5,916 nt of DNA from Sphingomonadaceae bacterium (GTDB taxonomy: Bacteria > Pseudomonadota > Alphaproteobacteria > Sphingomonadales > Sphingomonadaceae). The stretch spans positions 1-5,916 of the forward strand of contig JAEMTM010000112.1 in the NCBI GenBank assembly GCA_016462305.1, given 5' to 3'. Position 1 is the first letter of the stretch. Each line of letters begins with the position of its first letter. Below the pieces are notes generated by a model. It had not been told where the DNA came from and made no database searches. It worked only from the letters and a program-made list of their open reading frames with translations. The translations under genes and the position numbers were made by a program. This document shows positions 1 through 5,118 of the stretch, in pieces.

Positions 1-2
1 TG

Positions 3-218
3 GATTTAAGTGGTCCTGACCCTAACGGCCTTCGAAAAATTCGCTTTGGATATGGTGGTCGTGGCAAGAGTGGTGGCGGACGGACGATCTATTATGTGAT
101 GTTGGATGATGAAGCAGTCTATCTGCTCGTCGCTTATGCCAAGGTCGATAAAGAGGATCTCACAGCGGACGAGAAGCGGCTATTCCGCACATTGATTGAG
201 GAGTTAAACCATGACTGA
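3..218 (+). CDS. RelE/HigB-type toxin, 3' part only
   Basis: The gene runs in from the left edge; 71 codons and a TGA stop are visible, so the first roughly 40-50 residues expected for this family are missing. The segment G-LRKIRF-GYGGRGKSGG-RTIYYV followed by YLLVAYAKVDKEDLTADE is the typical C-terminal half of the HigB/RelE-like family, in which the end usually reads like YAKNEKEDLT. Family members are ribosome-dependent mRNA endonucleases that slow translation when their antitoxin is lost. The gene overlaps the downstream antitoxin by 8 bp (211-218), which fits a toxin-first, translationally coupled operon. Activity cannot be judged because the N-terminal half lies outside the window. The family call is strong; the exact subfamily (HigB2-like) is inference. 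Confidence 0.85.
   Translation, partial: DLSGPDPNGLRKIRFGYGGRGKSGGGRTIYYVMLDDEAVYLLVAYAKVDKEDLTADEKRLFRTLIEELNHD
12..24 (+). repeat. 13-bp direct repeat, copy 1
   Basis: GGTCCTGACCCTA occurs here inside the toxin reading frame and again exactly at 1903-1915 in non-coding DNA. The two copies bracket the toxin-antitoxin patch. A 13-bp match in a window this size could arise by chance, so the functional meaning is uncertain. Confidence 0.4.
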
Positions 219-522
219 TCGTACCGAATTAGGTTTGCAGATTGAAGCTGGCCTTCTGGAGGCACTTGCGCATCGTAAGGGGACGCTGGCACTTAAAAGC
301 CGTCATGTCGATGCAATGCCTGCGGCACGTGTCCGCGAAATCCGTCGCGCGCTCGCGAAGAGCACTAAAGAATTTGAGCGGCGGTTCGGTATCCCGGCGC
401 GGACTGTAGAAGGCTGGGAGCAGGGGCGAAAAATCGATGTGGCGCACCGTGTGTTGCTTACGGTGATCGCCAAATCGCCCGACGTGGTGGAAGCCGCCCT
501 GACGGAAGTGGCCTTGAAATAG
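211..522 (+). CDS. XRE/HigA-type antitoxin
   Basis: This is a 103-residue protein with a helix-turn-helix of the HigA/XRE kind at about residues 41-84 (VREIRRALAKSTKEF, then FGIPARTVEGWEQGRK, where the WEQG turn is typical). Family members bind and neutralise the RelE/HigB-type toxin and repress their own operon through the helix-turn-helix. The ATG at 211 has a strong ribosome binding site (GAGGAG at 198-203, 7-nt spacer) and overlaps the toxin stop by 8 bp, so the toxin is expressed first and the antitoxin is coupled to it. Length is normal and the frame is intact, ending in TAG. The last few codons overlap, antisense, the stump of a - strand gene (514-584). The operon promoter must lie left of the window. 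Confidence 0.85.
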   Translation: MTDRTELGLQIEAGLLEALAHRKGTLALKSRHVDAMPAARVREIRRALAKSTKEFERRFGIPARTVEGWEQGRKIDVAHRVLLTVIAKSPDVVEAALTEVALK

Positions 523-584
523 TCAATCTCAGCAATCAGCGCCAAGAGCCCTTGCGCGATCTTTACTGTATCGGTTTTTAGCAT
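514..584 (-). pseudogene. 5' stump of a truncated gene, possibly a Fic-family gene
   Basis: On the - strand an ATG at 584 follows a good ribosome binding site (AGGGTG, 8-nt spacer). It opens a frame reading MLKTDTVKIAQGLL and then ALIAEIDYFK, after which the frame simply runs antisense through the antitoxin gene. The first 24 residues look like a real N-terminus. They resemble what I recall of the start of some sphingomonad Fic-family proteins, where a phrase like EIDEFKGAW follows. This is memory of a family pattern, not a search result. The similarity fades around TTCAAGG, at the antitoxin's 3' end, which suggests a recombination junction there. It is most likely a remnant; a chance ORF is the main alternative. 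Confidence 0.35.
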
Positions 585-692
585 ATTCGCACCCTAATCA
601 CCCGCATTCACCCAAAGGTTCAATTCGATCCGCTTTATCTATGATTTGGCGACGGCTTGGTGCCTCCGACGAACGCCGCGGGGGCTGACGCC

Positions 693-1286
693 CTAAGAGC
701 GTGCAAATGAAATCAATGGTGCCAGATCGTGCGCATCGGCCGCGCGCAGCGCCGCAACATATTTTGCGCGCGTCATGTTGGCGTCAATGAGGCTTTGGCT
801 TCCCCACGAAAAGCGAGGTCTACCCAGATGCATTGCGAGTAAGTCGCCAACCATGCGGGATAGGCGGCCGTTGCCATTGGGGAAGGGATGGATTGCCACT
901 AACCGGTGCGCGTAACGCACTGCAATTTCGTCGGGCGCATAGGTGGCATTTGCGACCCAGAAGCGTGCGTCATCAATTGCCTGCGCAATGTCCATCCGAA
1001 TGCGATTTGCATCTACCCCAATATTACGCGGCGTCTCTCGATACTTGCCTGCCCAGCGCCACACCTGACCGAACATGCGCCTGTGTAGTTCGCGCAGGAA
1101 GCCTTCATCGAGCAGGTCGCCGCGGCGTGAGGACAGCCACTTTGCTGCGTGCGCGATATTGATCTGCTCCGCCTCGTTCAACTCGCGGCGCAGGGTGATG
1201 TAGGACGGGATAAGCTGCTGTCGCTCCTCTGCGTCGAGAGGTGTATTGGCGTCATCGTCATGCCCATCGAACAGTTGATCGGTCAT
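693..1286 (-). CDS. Fic-domain protein of the 'mobile mystery protein B' type
   Basis: This is a 197-residue Fic/DOC protein. The active-site loop HPFPNGNGRLSR lies at residues 133-144, with catalytic H133, G138-N139-G140-R141 and R144. Upstream stand the Fic-fold helices, including the LHRRMFGQVWRWAGKYR segment at about 67-83, which is typical of this family. Fic proteins usually transfer AMP or another phosphate-containing group onto a target protein. The fifth motif position is N137 rather than the usual D/E that holds the metal ion. I recall HPFPNGNGR as common in this subfamily, so it may not mean loss of function. The start ATG overlaps the stop of the XRE gene in an ATGA, so translation is probably coupled. 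The order XRE gene then Fic gene matches the mobile mystery A/B pair, whose biological role is not established to my knowledge. It is probably a toxin or effector held in check by its partner. Confidence 0.88.
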   Translation of the reverse strand: MTDQLFDGHDDDANTPLDAEERQQLIPSYITLRRELNEAEQINIAHAAKWLSSRRGDLLDEGFLRELHRRMFGQVWRWAGKYRETPRNIGVDANRIRMDIAQAIDDARFWVANATYAPDEIAVRYAHRLVAIHPFPNGNGRLSRMVGDLLAMHLGRPRFSWGSQSLIDANMTRAKYVAALRAADAHDLAPLISFARS

Positions 1287-1747
1287 TTATCATCCCACAA
1301 GCGGCGCGATGGGCCGGCAAGCAATTCAGCTATAATTCGTTGACGTTCGTTGGCGAGGTCCTCTCCCTCCATCGCCTGGTTTTCGAGGCGCATTGTGTGA
1401 TGGAGCCGACCAAGTCTGGCCTCGGCCTTGTGCGTGGCCTGCCGCCGCACGATGTCATCCAATGAGGTCGCCGGGACTATGGCGTAGACGAATGTGCAGC
1501 CCATGGCCTCGGCGGCCTCGCGCATACTCTTGATCGTTATCGCGCCCGTTACCTCCGCCTTCTCCATTGCGCTTATGCGCGAATAGGCGGCGCCCATTCG
1601 CGTAGCCAATTGCCGCGTGCTTAATCCCAAGGCCTCGCGAATGCCCTTCAGCCAACCGCGTGGAGGCACGGCAACGGCTTCGCCCTTTAGTGTTGCGAGG
1701 CGGCGATCTAGGTTTTTACGCGCCAGAATTGCTTGACTGGGTGACAT
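1283..1747 (-). CDS. XRE-family protein of the 'mobile mystery protein A' type, likely Fic antitoxin
   Basis: This 154-residue protein has the N-terminal stretch LARKNLDRRL, a helix-turn-helix at about residues 31-75 (GWLKGIREALGLSTRQLATR, then AYSRISAMEKAE), the phrase AMGCTFVYAIVP and a helical C-terminus. That layout is typical of mobile mystery protein A. Residues 118-123 read TMRLEN, an exact match to the (S/T)xxxE(G/N) inhibitory motif of Fic antitoxins. I chose the ATG at 1747 because it has an AAGGA ribosome binding site 9-10 nt upstream and gives the usual length. An in-frame TTG at 1792 falls at or before the predicted transcription start, and two ATGs at 1771 and 1768 lack a clear binding site. 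The gene leads a two-gene operon and overlaps the Fic gene by 4 bp. Self-repression through the inverted repeats upstream is inferred. Confidence 0.85.
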   Translation of the reverse strand: MSPSQAILARKNLDRRLATLKGEAVAVPPRGWLKGIREALGLSTRQLATRMGAAYSRISAMEKAEVTGAITIKSMREAAEAMGCTFVYAIVPATSLDDIVRRQATHKAEARLGRLHHTMRLENQAMEGEDLANERQRIIAELLAGPSRRLWDDK

Positions 1748-1781
1748 GTCTTGAGATCCTTCGCACATCATATGACATATA

Positions 1782-1814
1782 TATATGCGCAAATCAATAT
1801 ATTTTGCTTATATA
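1782..1814. promoter_or_regulatory. Second operator-like inverted repeat (O2), same geometry as O1
   Basis: The arms 1782-1794 and 1802-1814 match at 10 of 13 positions around a 7-bp spacer. The inner core GCAAAT-7-TTTTGC (1789-1807) differs from the O1 core GCAAAA-7-TTTTGC (1822-1840) at only one arm base. It overlaps the candidate -10 box. The centres of O1 and O2 are 33 bp apart, close to three helical turns, so two dimers would sit on the same DNA face. The neighbouring half-site-like ATATGTGCCCAT (1847-1858) may extend the array. Confidence 0.55.
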
Positions 1815-1825
1815 TAAATGTGCAA
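1796..1825 (-). promoter_or_regulatory. Candidate promoter of the XRE-Fic operon
   Basis: On the - strand TTGCAC (1825-1820) and TATATT (1801-1796) are separated by 18 bp. The -10 box matches the consensus at 5 of 6 positions; the -35 box is weak (TTG only). Transcription would begin near 1789, leaving a leader of about 40 nt before the ATG at 1747. Each box lies inside one of the two operator-like inverted repeats, which suggests repression by occlusion. The region is very AT-rich, so other placements are possible. Confidence 0.45.
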
Positions 1826-1850
1826 AACTAATTATTTTGCACATTTATAT
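1812..1850. promoter_or_regulatory. Operator-like 16-bp perfect inverted repeat (O1)
   Basis: Two perfectly complementary 16-bp arms (1812-1827 and 1835-1850, core AAATGTGCAAAA / TTTTGCACATTT) flank a 7-bp spacer. The arms cover the candidate -35 box of the XRE-Fic operon. Perfect dyad symmetry next to an XRE regulator gene suggests a binding site for that protein as a dimer. A transcription terminator is less likely, since no U-run follows the dyad and it lies upstream of both flanking genes. Confidence 0.7.
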
Positions 1851-1902
1851 GTGCCCATAATGTAATTTTTTCTCATTCTACGCCCGACATTTTATTGGGA
1901 TA

Positions 1903-1915
1903 GGTCCTGACCCTA
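1903..1915 (+). repeat. 13-bp direct repeat, copy 2
   Basis: GGTCCTGACCCTA is identical to 12-24. Here it sits in a slightly larger imperfect palindrome whose outer arms are ATAGG (1900-1904) and CCTAT (1912-1916). It marks roughly the right edge of the toxin-antitoxin patch. It may be a recombination scar or a small dispersed repeat, or it may be chance. Confidence 0.4.
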
Positions 1916-2141
1916 TGTTATAGCTTGGACGGGGCATACAGGTCTGGGAAGCCAAATCGGTGCCCAGTGTGGACGAACTCTTGCAATATTGTTGGTTCAT
2001 TGCCAACCACCTTGGTCAGATAAAGCCGCTGGTCGCTAAGGCAACAAAAAAAGGCAGCCATATCTCTCTATATCTAGCAATGCTAAGATTGTGTCTTATA
2101 GACGCGGGTCGGACGAGCGATGGACAGGGACGTTTTCTAAT

Positions 2142-3125
2142 ATGACATCACCGATACTCGTAACAGGTGCCGCTGGCTTTATTGGCCATGCCGTGGCGCA
2201 TAGGCTATTGGCGCGGGGTGAGCGCGTCATTGGGGTCGACATCGTCAATGATTATTATGACCCCGCGTTGAAAGAATCGCGGCTCGCGACCTTTGCCGGG
2301 ATAAACAGCTTCGCCTTTGAACGCCTGGACATCGCCGATGCCGATAAGATGCGGGCGCTGGTCCATGACAACCACATAGTGCGCGTGGTGCATCTCGCGG
2401 CGCAGGCGGGTGTGCGCTACAGCATCGAAAATCCGTTTGCTTATGAACGGTCAAACCTGGCGGGCCATTTGTCGGTGATGGAGGCGTGCCGCCATGCCGA
2501 GGGCTTTGAGCATCTGGTCTATGCGTCGTCGAGCTCGGTCTATGGTGATAAGCCCATGGGCGGCGAAGGCTTTAAGGAGGATGAACCCGCCAACGACCCT
2601 GTGTCGCTTTACGCCGCAACCAAGCGCGCCTGTGAGTTGATGAGCCAATCTTATGCCAAGCTCTATGGCTTTCCGCAGACTGGCCTGCGCTTCTTCACTG
2701 TCTATGGACCATGGGGACGGCCCGACATGGCCTATTTCAGCTTCACGCAGAAAATCCTGCGCGGCGAGGCGATTGAGGTTTACGGCAATGGACAAATGGC
2801 GCGCGATTTCACCTATATTGACGACATTGTTGACGGGATCATCGGGTCGCTCGACCACCCACCTGCACATGGCGAACACAGGGTTCTTAACATTGGCGAC
2901 AGCCATCCTGTTGGCCTGATGGACATGATTGAAACGCTTGAAAAGGCGATTGGGCGAGAGGCGGTCAAGATCATGCGGCCCATGCAACCGGGCGATGTCA
3001 CCGCAACCTATGCCGATGTGTCGAAGTTACATGCGCTCACCGGTTACAAGCCAAAGGTCATGCTGGCCGAAGGTCTTGGCAAATTCGCCGACTGGTATCG
3101 GGCGTATTACGGACCCGCTTCGTAA
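2142..3125 (+). CDS. NAD-dependent epimerase, likely UDP-glucuronate 4-epimerase
   Basis: This 327-residue short-chain dehydrogenase-type epimerase is full length for the family. The NAD-binding GxxGxxG is GAAGFIG at residues 9-15, right after the first strand. The catalytic set is the serine run S129-S132 before VYG and Y157xxxK161 (YAATK). The phrases VDIVNDYYDPALKESRL, GRPDMAYFSFTQKIL, ARDFTYIDDIVDGI and MQPGDVTATYAD are the pattern of UDP-glucuronate 4-epimerases (CapI/LpsL-like). These interconvert UDP-glucuronate and UDP-galacturonate in the cytoplasm for capsule, lipopolysaccharide or exopolysaccharide. The ATG at 2142 is chosen because the fold starts five residues later; AGGGA lies 11 nt upstream, a weak site. 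A GTG at 2091 would add 17 unrelated residues. It is convergent with the TetR gene, only 2 bp apart. Another 4-epimerase substrate is possible. Confidence 0.88.
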   Translation: MTSPILVTGAAGFIGHAVAHRLLARGERVIGVDIVNDYYDPALKESRLATFAGINSFAFERLDIADADKMRALVHDNHIVRVVHLAAQAGVRYSIENPFAYERSNLAGHLSVMEACRHAEGFEHLVYASSSSVYGDKPMGGEGFKEDEPANDPVSLYAATKRACELMSQSYAKLYGFPQTGLRFFTVYGPWGRPDMAYFSFTQKILRGEAIEVYGNGQMARDFTYIDDIVDGIIGSLDHPPAHGEHRVLNIGDSHPVGLMDMIETLEKAIGREAVKIMRPMQPGDVTATYADVSKLHALTGYKPKVMLAEGLGKFADWYRAYYGPAS

Positions 3126-3127
3126 AC

Positions 3128-3760
3128 TTACCGTTTTAACTGCGCCTGCCATGCCTCGAACGATGCAGTCAATTTTCGCCCGGCAATTTGCCGTCCGGCC
3201 TCACGCGGCAAGCCAAGCGAGGCCGACAATGGTCCGCCCAACAGCGCATCACCCAGCGCCATCAGCACCATTTCAAGCGTTAGTTCATGCAGCGAGGTGG
3301 CGTCGTCCCCCTCCTCGGCAATTTCATCCACCAGCTTATGGATCGCCTCCACAATAGGGTCGAGCGCGTCTTCATTGCCCGACAACAGCATCCACGACGC
3401 GAGCGCGCCTGCACCCTCACGGTCGAAATGGTCAAAAATCAGGTCGGCCAATTCGTGCGGCGTTACGACCCCGCCACGCATTTGCACCACCGCCTCGGCG
3501 ATTTTTCTGCAGATATTGTTGCCCATATATGTCGCCAGCGCGCGCTGAAGGCCCGATGCCGACCCGAAATGATGCAGCAAATTGGCATGCGTCCGCCCGA
3601 TCCGCCCGGCGACCGCCTTTAAGGTAACGGCCTGCGGACCCGCCTCAAGCAACAAGTCGCGCGCCGCCTCAAGCGCCGCCATCCGGCTCGCTTCCGGGCT
3701 TAATCGGCGCGGCATACCGACGTCTTTGAATTCAATAATCTTGGATGCCTCTGGTGCCAT
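3128..3760 (-). CDS. TetR-family transcriptional regulator
   Basis: This 210-residue protein has a TetR-type DNA-binding domain at about residues 25-70. The helix-turn-helix (VTLKAVAGRIGRTHANLLHHFG, about 45-66) has the typical spacing and ends in the HHFGS turn. The all-helical C-terminal half is the ligand and dimer domain and does not reveal the ligand. The ATG at 3760 is supported by GAGGT 10 nt upstream. An in-frame ATG at 3715 would start at MPRRLSPEASR, closer to the usual TetR start, but has no evident binding site. It lies downstream of manC on the same strand, 117 bp away, and converges with the epimerase. A 12-bp palindrome in its own promoter suggests autorepression. Whether it controls the sugar genes is not shown by the sequence. 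Confidence 0.9.
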   Translation of the reverse strand: MAPEASKIIEFKDVGMPRRLSPEASRMAALEAARDLLLEAGPQAVTLKAVAGRIGRTHANLLHHFGSASGLQRALATYMGNNICRKIAEAVVQMRGGVVTPHELADLIFDHFDREGAGALASWMLLSGNEDALDPIVEAIHKLVDEIAEEGDDATSLHELTLEMVLMALGDALLGGPLSASLGLPREAGRQIAGRKLTASFEAWQAQLKR

Positions 3761-3787
3761 ATTCGCAGATACCTCGATGATTTTGCA

Positions 3788-3816
3788 ACGTTACGCCAAT
3801 TGGCGGGTATATCCAA
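3788..3816 (-). promoter_or_regulatory. Candidate tetR promoter with internal palindromic operator
   Basis: On the - strand TTGGAT (3816-3811) and TAACGT (3793-3788) are 17 bp apart. The spacer contains the perfect 12-bp palindrome CGCCAATTGGCG (3794-3805). TetR proteins commonly bind such dyads and block their own promoter. The start would fall near 3781, about 20 nt before the ATG at 3760. The -10 box is a weak match, so the palindrome is the stronger part of this call. Confidence 0.5.
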
Positions 3817-3825
3817 GAGCGTTGG

Positions 3826-3838
3826 GCGGCAATGCCGC
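3826..3838. repeat. Short GC-rich palindrome GCGGCAATGCCGC
   Basis: Two 6-bp arms surround a single central A, about 10 bp upstream of the tetR candidate -35 box. It could be a second regulator site. It is not followed closely by a T-run on the - strand, so it is not a good terminator for manC. Its size allows a chance origin. Confidence 0.3.
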
Positions 3839-3877
3839 AGAATGTTTTTGGGGTAAGCGCGGTTGGCTGACGGGCAC

Positions 3878-4909
3878 TTAGCCTGCGAAATCCCTGACCT
3901 TCTGGCTTGTTCCTCGGGGCAGGATCATCACTTCATTGCCATTCGCAATGATGAGTAAGTCGTCAACGCCGTGCACCGACACGCGGATGCCGTCGGCGTG
4001 AATGAGGTTGCCGTGGCTGCTATCCACCCGAACAGAGCCGGACGTAACATTTCCATCGGCGTCCTTATCACCGATGTCGTGCAGCGCATCCCAACTGCCG
4101 ACGTCTGACCAACCCATGCTTACTGGAGCGACCGCGACCTTTGGCGCCTTTTCCATAATCGCATAATCAATGCTGTCTGCGGGACAGGCGGCGAAGCTAT
4201 CGGCGTCGGGATTTATGTGATTGCCGCTCCGCTGCGCCTTTGACATTGCGTCACGAACCGCTGCGCCCATTTCCGCGGCATGTGCCGCCACTGCGTTCAA
4301 ATATGTGTCTGCGCGGAACAGGAAAATACCGCCATTCCACACATGGTCCCCCGCCTCAATCATGGCCGCAGCGCGGGCTGCGTCAGGCTTCTCCACAAAA
4401 CGTTGCACGGCCTGAACACCCGCACCAACGGCGGAACCCATCTGGATATAGCCATAGCCTGTCTCGGGTCCGGTTGGGTTGATCCCATAAGTGGCGAGCC
4501 AATCATCCTGAACTAAAGGCACAAGCGCCTGCGTCGCTGCGTGAAATGCCGTTTCGTCGGTGATGACATGGTCGCTAGGCATCACCAGCATAACCGATTG
4601 TGGCGCACTGACGGCAAGCGCCGCCAGTGCAATCGCTGGCGCCGTATTGCGCGCGCAGGGTTCAAGCAAGATGGTCGCATCGGTTACACCGATTTCGGCT
4701 AATTGCGCACTGACAATCCCCGCATGTGCGGCATTGGCGACGATAATGGGCGCGGTGAAGCGTGCGCGGTCCATCACCCGCAGCACCGTCAACTGAAACA
4801 TCGTGCGGGCATCCGTCAGCGCCAAAAACTGCTTTGGCGTTTGCGGCGTCGATAACGGCCAAAGCCGGGTACCGCCGCCACCCGATAAGATTACAGGACT
4901 AATGATCAC
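3878..4909 (-). CDS. manC: Mannose-1-phosphate guanylyltransferase (GDP-mannose pyrophosphorylase)
   Basis: The enzyme makes GDP-mannose from mannose-1-phosphate and GTP. From the GTG at 4909 it is 343 residues. The nucleotide-binding signature LSGGGGTRLWPLS is at about 8-20, with TPKQF at 25-28, EPCARNTAP at 83-91, MPSDH at 110-114, GPETGYGYI at 147-155, VEKP at 172-175 and WNGGIFLF at 191-198. The end (GNEVMILPRG) stops after the beta-helix. The C-terminal cupin isomerase domain of the long, about 470-residue AlgA/ManC form is absent, so it should be monofunctional. The start is set by the fold, because the usual start lies a few residues before PVILSGG; GGAAAA lies just upstream. An in-frame ATG at 5005 would add 32 residues unlike the family and would begin upstream of the candidate promoter. 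It is divergent from manA. Confidence 0.92.
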   Translation of the reverse strand: MIISPVILSGGGGTRLWPLSTPQTPKQFLALTDARTMFQLTVLRVMDRARFTAPIIVANAAHAGIVSAQLAEIGVTDATILLEPCARNTAPAIALAALAVSAPQSVMLVMPSDHVITDETAFHAATQALVPLVQDDWLATYGINPTGPETGYGYIQMGSAVGAGVQAVQRFVEKPDAARAAAMIEAGDHVWNGGIFLFRADTYLNAVAAHAAEMGAAVRDAMSKAQRSGNHINPDADSFAACPADSIDYAIMEKAPKVAVAPVSMGWSDVGSWDALHDIGDKDADGNVTSGSVRVDSSHGNLIHADGIRVSVHGVDDLLIIANGNEVMILPRGTSQKVRDFAG

Positions 4910-4944
4910 GCGTTTTCCAACTGCCAGGACATAAGGAGATTGAA

Positions 4945-4975
4945 ATGATATTGCCGATGTTGCGTGCGCGGTCAA
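4945..4975 (-). promoter_or_regulatory. Candidate manC promoter
   Basis: On the - strand TTGACC (4975-4970, 5 of 6 to consensus) and TATCAT (4950-4945, 5 of 6) are separated by 19 bp, which is longer than ideal. Transcription would start near 4938, leaving about 28 nt before the GTG at 4909. This supports that start over the ATG at 5005, which would lie upstream of the promoter. Confidence 0.35.
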
Positions 4976-5037
4976 ACGCCAAAAAACGCTTATATGTTTG
5001 CACATGGGGGGCAGATGCTGCAGCCATGAAGTTGTGA
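4945..5037 (+). CDS. Possible 30-residue small protein or leader peptide upstream of manA
   Basis: The ATG at 4945 follows a near-ideal ribosome binding site, AAGGAG at 4933-4938, with a 6-nt spacer. This is stronger than the site of either flanking gene. The frame reads MILPMLRARSNAKKRLYV, continues through CTWGADAAAMKL and stops at TGA 5035-5037, 81 nt before manA. The first half is basic; there is no membrane segment or clear signal peptide. I do not recognise it. It could be a leader peptide acting on manA, a small protein, or an accident. It overlaps the - strand candidate manC promoter. Confidence 0.3.
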   Translation: MILPMLRARSNAKKRLYVCTWGADAAAMKL

Positions 5038-5118
5038 CCGAGATTTGCCCATTTGCGACACGCCGCCTGCAAAATTTGCCGGGTGCGCAAGCGGACAGGT
5101 TCTGCTATCCAACTTAGC

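Larger units (their letters stand above)
1748..2141. other. 394-bp gene-free region between the XRE-Fic operon and the epimerase
   Basis: The first 110 bp is AT-rich and holds the promoter and both operators of the XRE-Fic operon. Beyond it lies the second copy of the 13-bp repeat, then about 220 bp with no gene I recognise. Two weak coding hints overlap there. A + strand frame from GTG 1960 ends in an ATGA overlap with the epimerase start. A - strand open stretch of about 45 codons ends at TAA 1920-1918. A short palindrome TAGCAATGCTA lies at 2075-2085. I found no convincing promoter for the epimerase. Confidence 0.5.

Noticed and set aside
303..584. A 93-codon - strand ORF as an intact gene
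   Set aside because: Only its first 24 codons look like a protein; the rest is antisense to the XRE antitoxin, whose frame has clear family motifs. I kept only the stump.
681..692. GGGC-TGAC-GCCC hairpin downstream of the Fic stop as a terminator
   Set aside because: The stem is only 4 bp and no T-run follows on the - strand.
833..1162. + strand ORFs across the Fic region
   Set aside because: They are antisense shadows of the Fic gene and have cysteine- and arginine-rich translations with no motifs.
1748..1792. TTG at 1792 as the start of the XRE gene
   Set aside because: It lies at or upstream of the predicted transcript start, adds 15 residues atypical for the family, and has no ribosome binding site; ATG 1747 has AAGGA.
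1812..1850. The perfect inverted repeat as a transcription terminator
   Set aside because: There is no following U-run and no gene ending into it; it lies upstream of both flanking genes and over promoter boxes.
1761..1860. AT-rich stretch as a replication origin
   Set aside because: No iterons beyond the two operator-like dyads, no DnaA-box cluster and no replication gene nearby; promoter and operator use explains it better.
2451..2987. 178-codon - strand ORF
   Set aside because: It is antisense to the epimerase, whose catalytic and cofactor motifs are unmistakable; no family features appear in the shadow.
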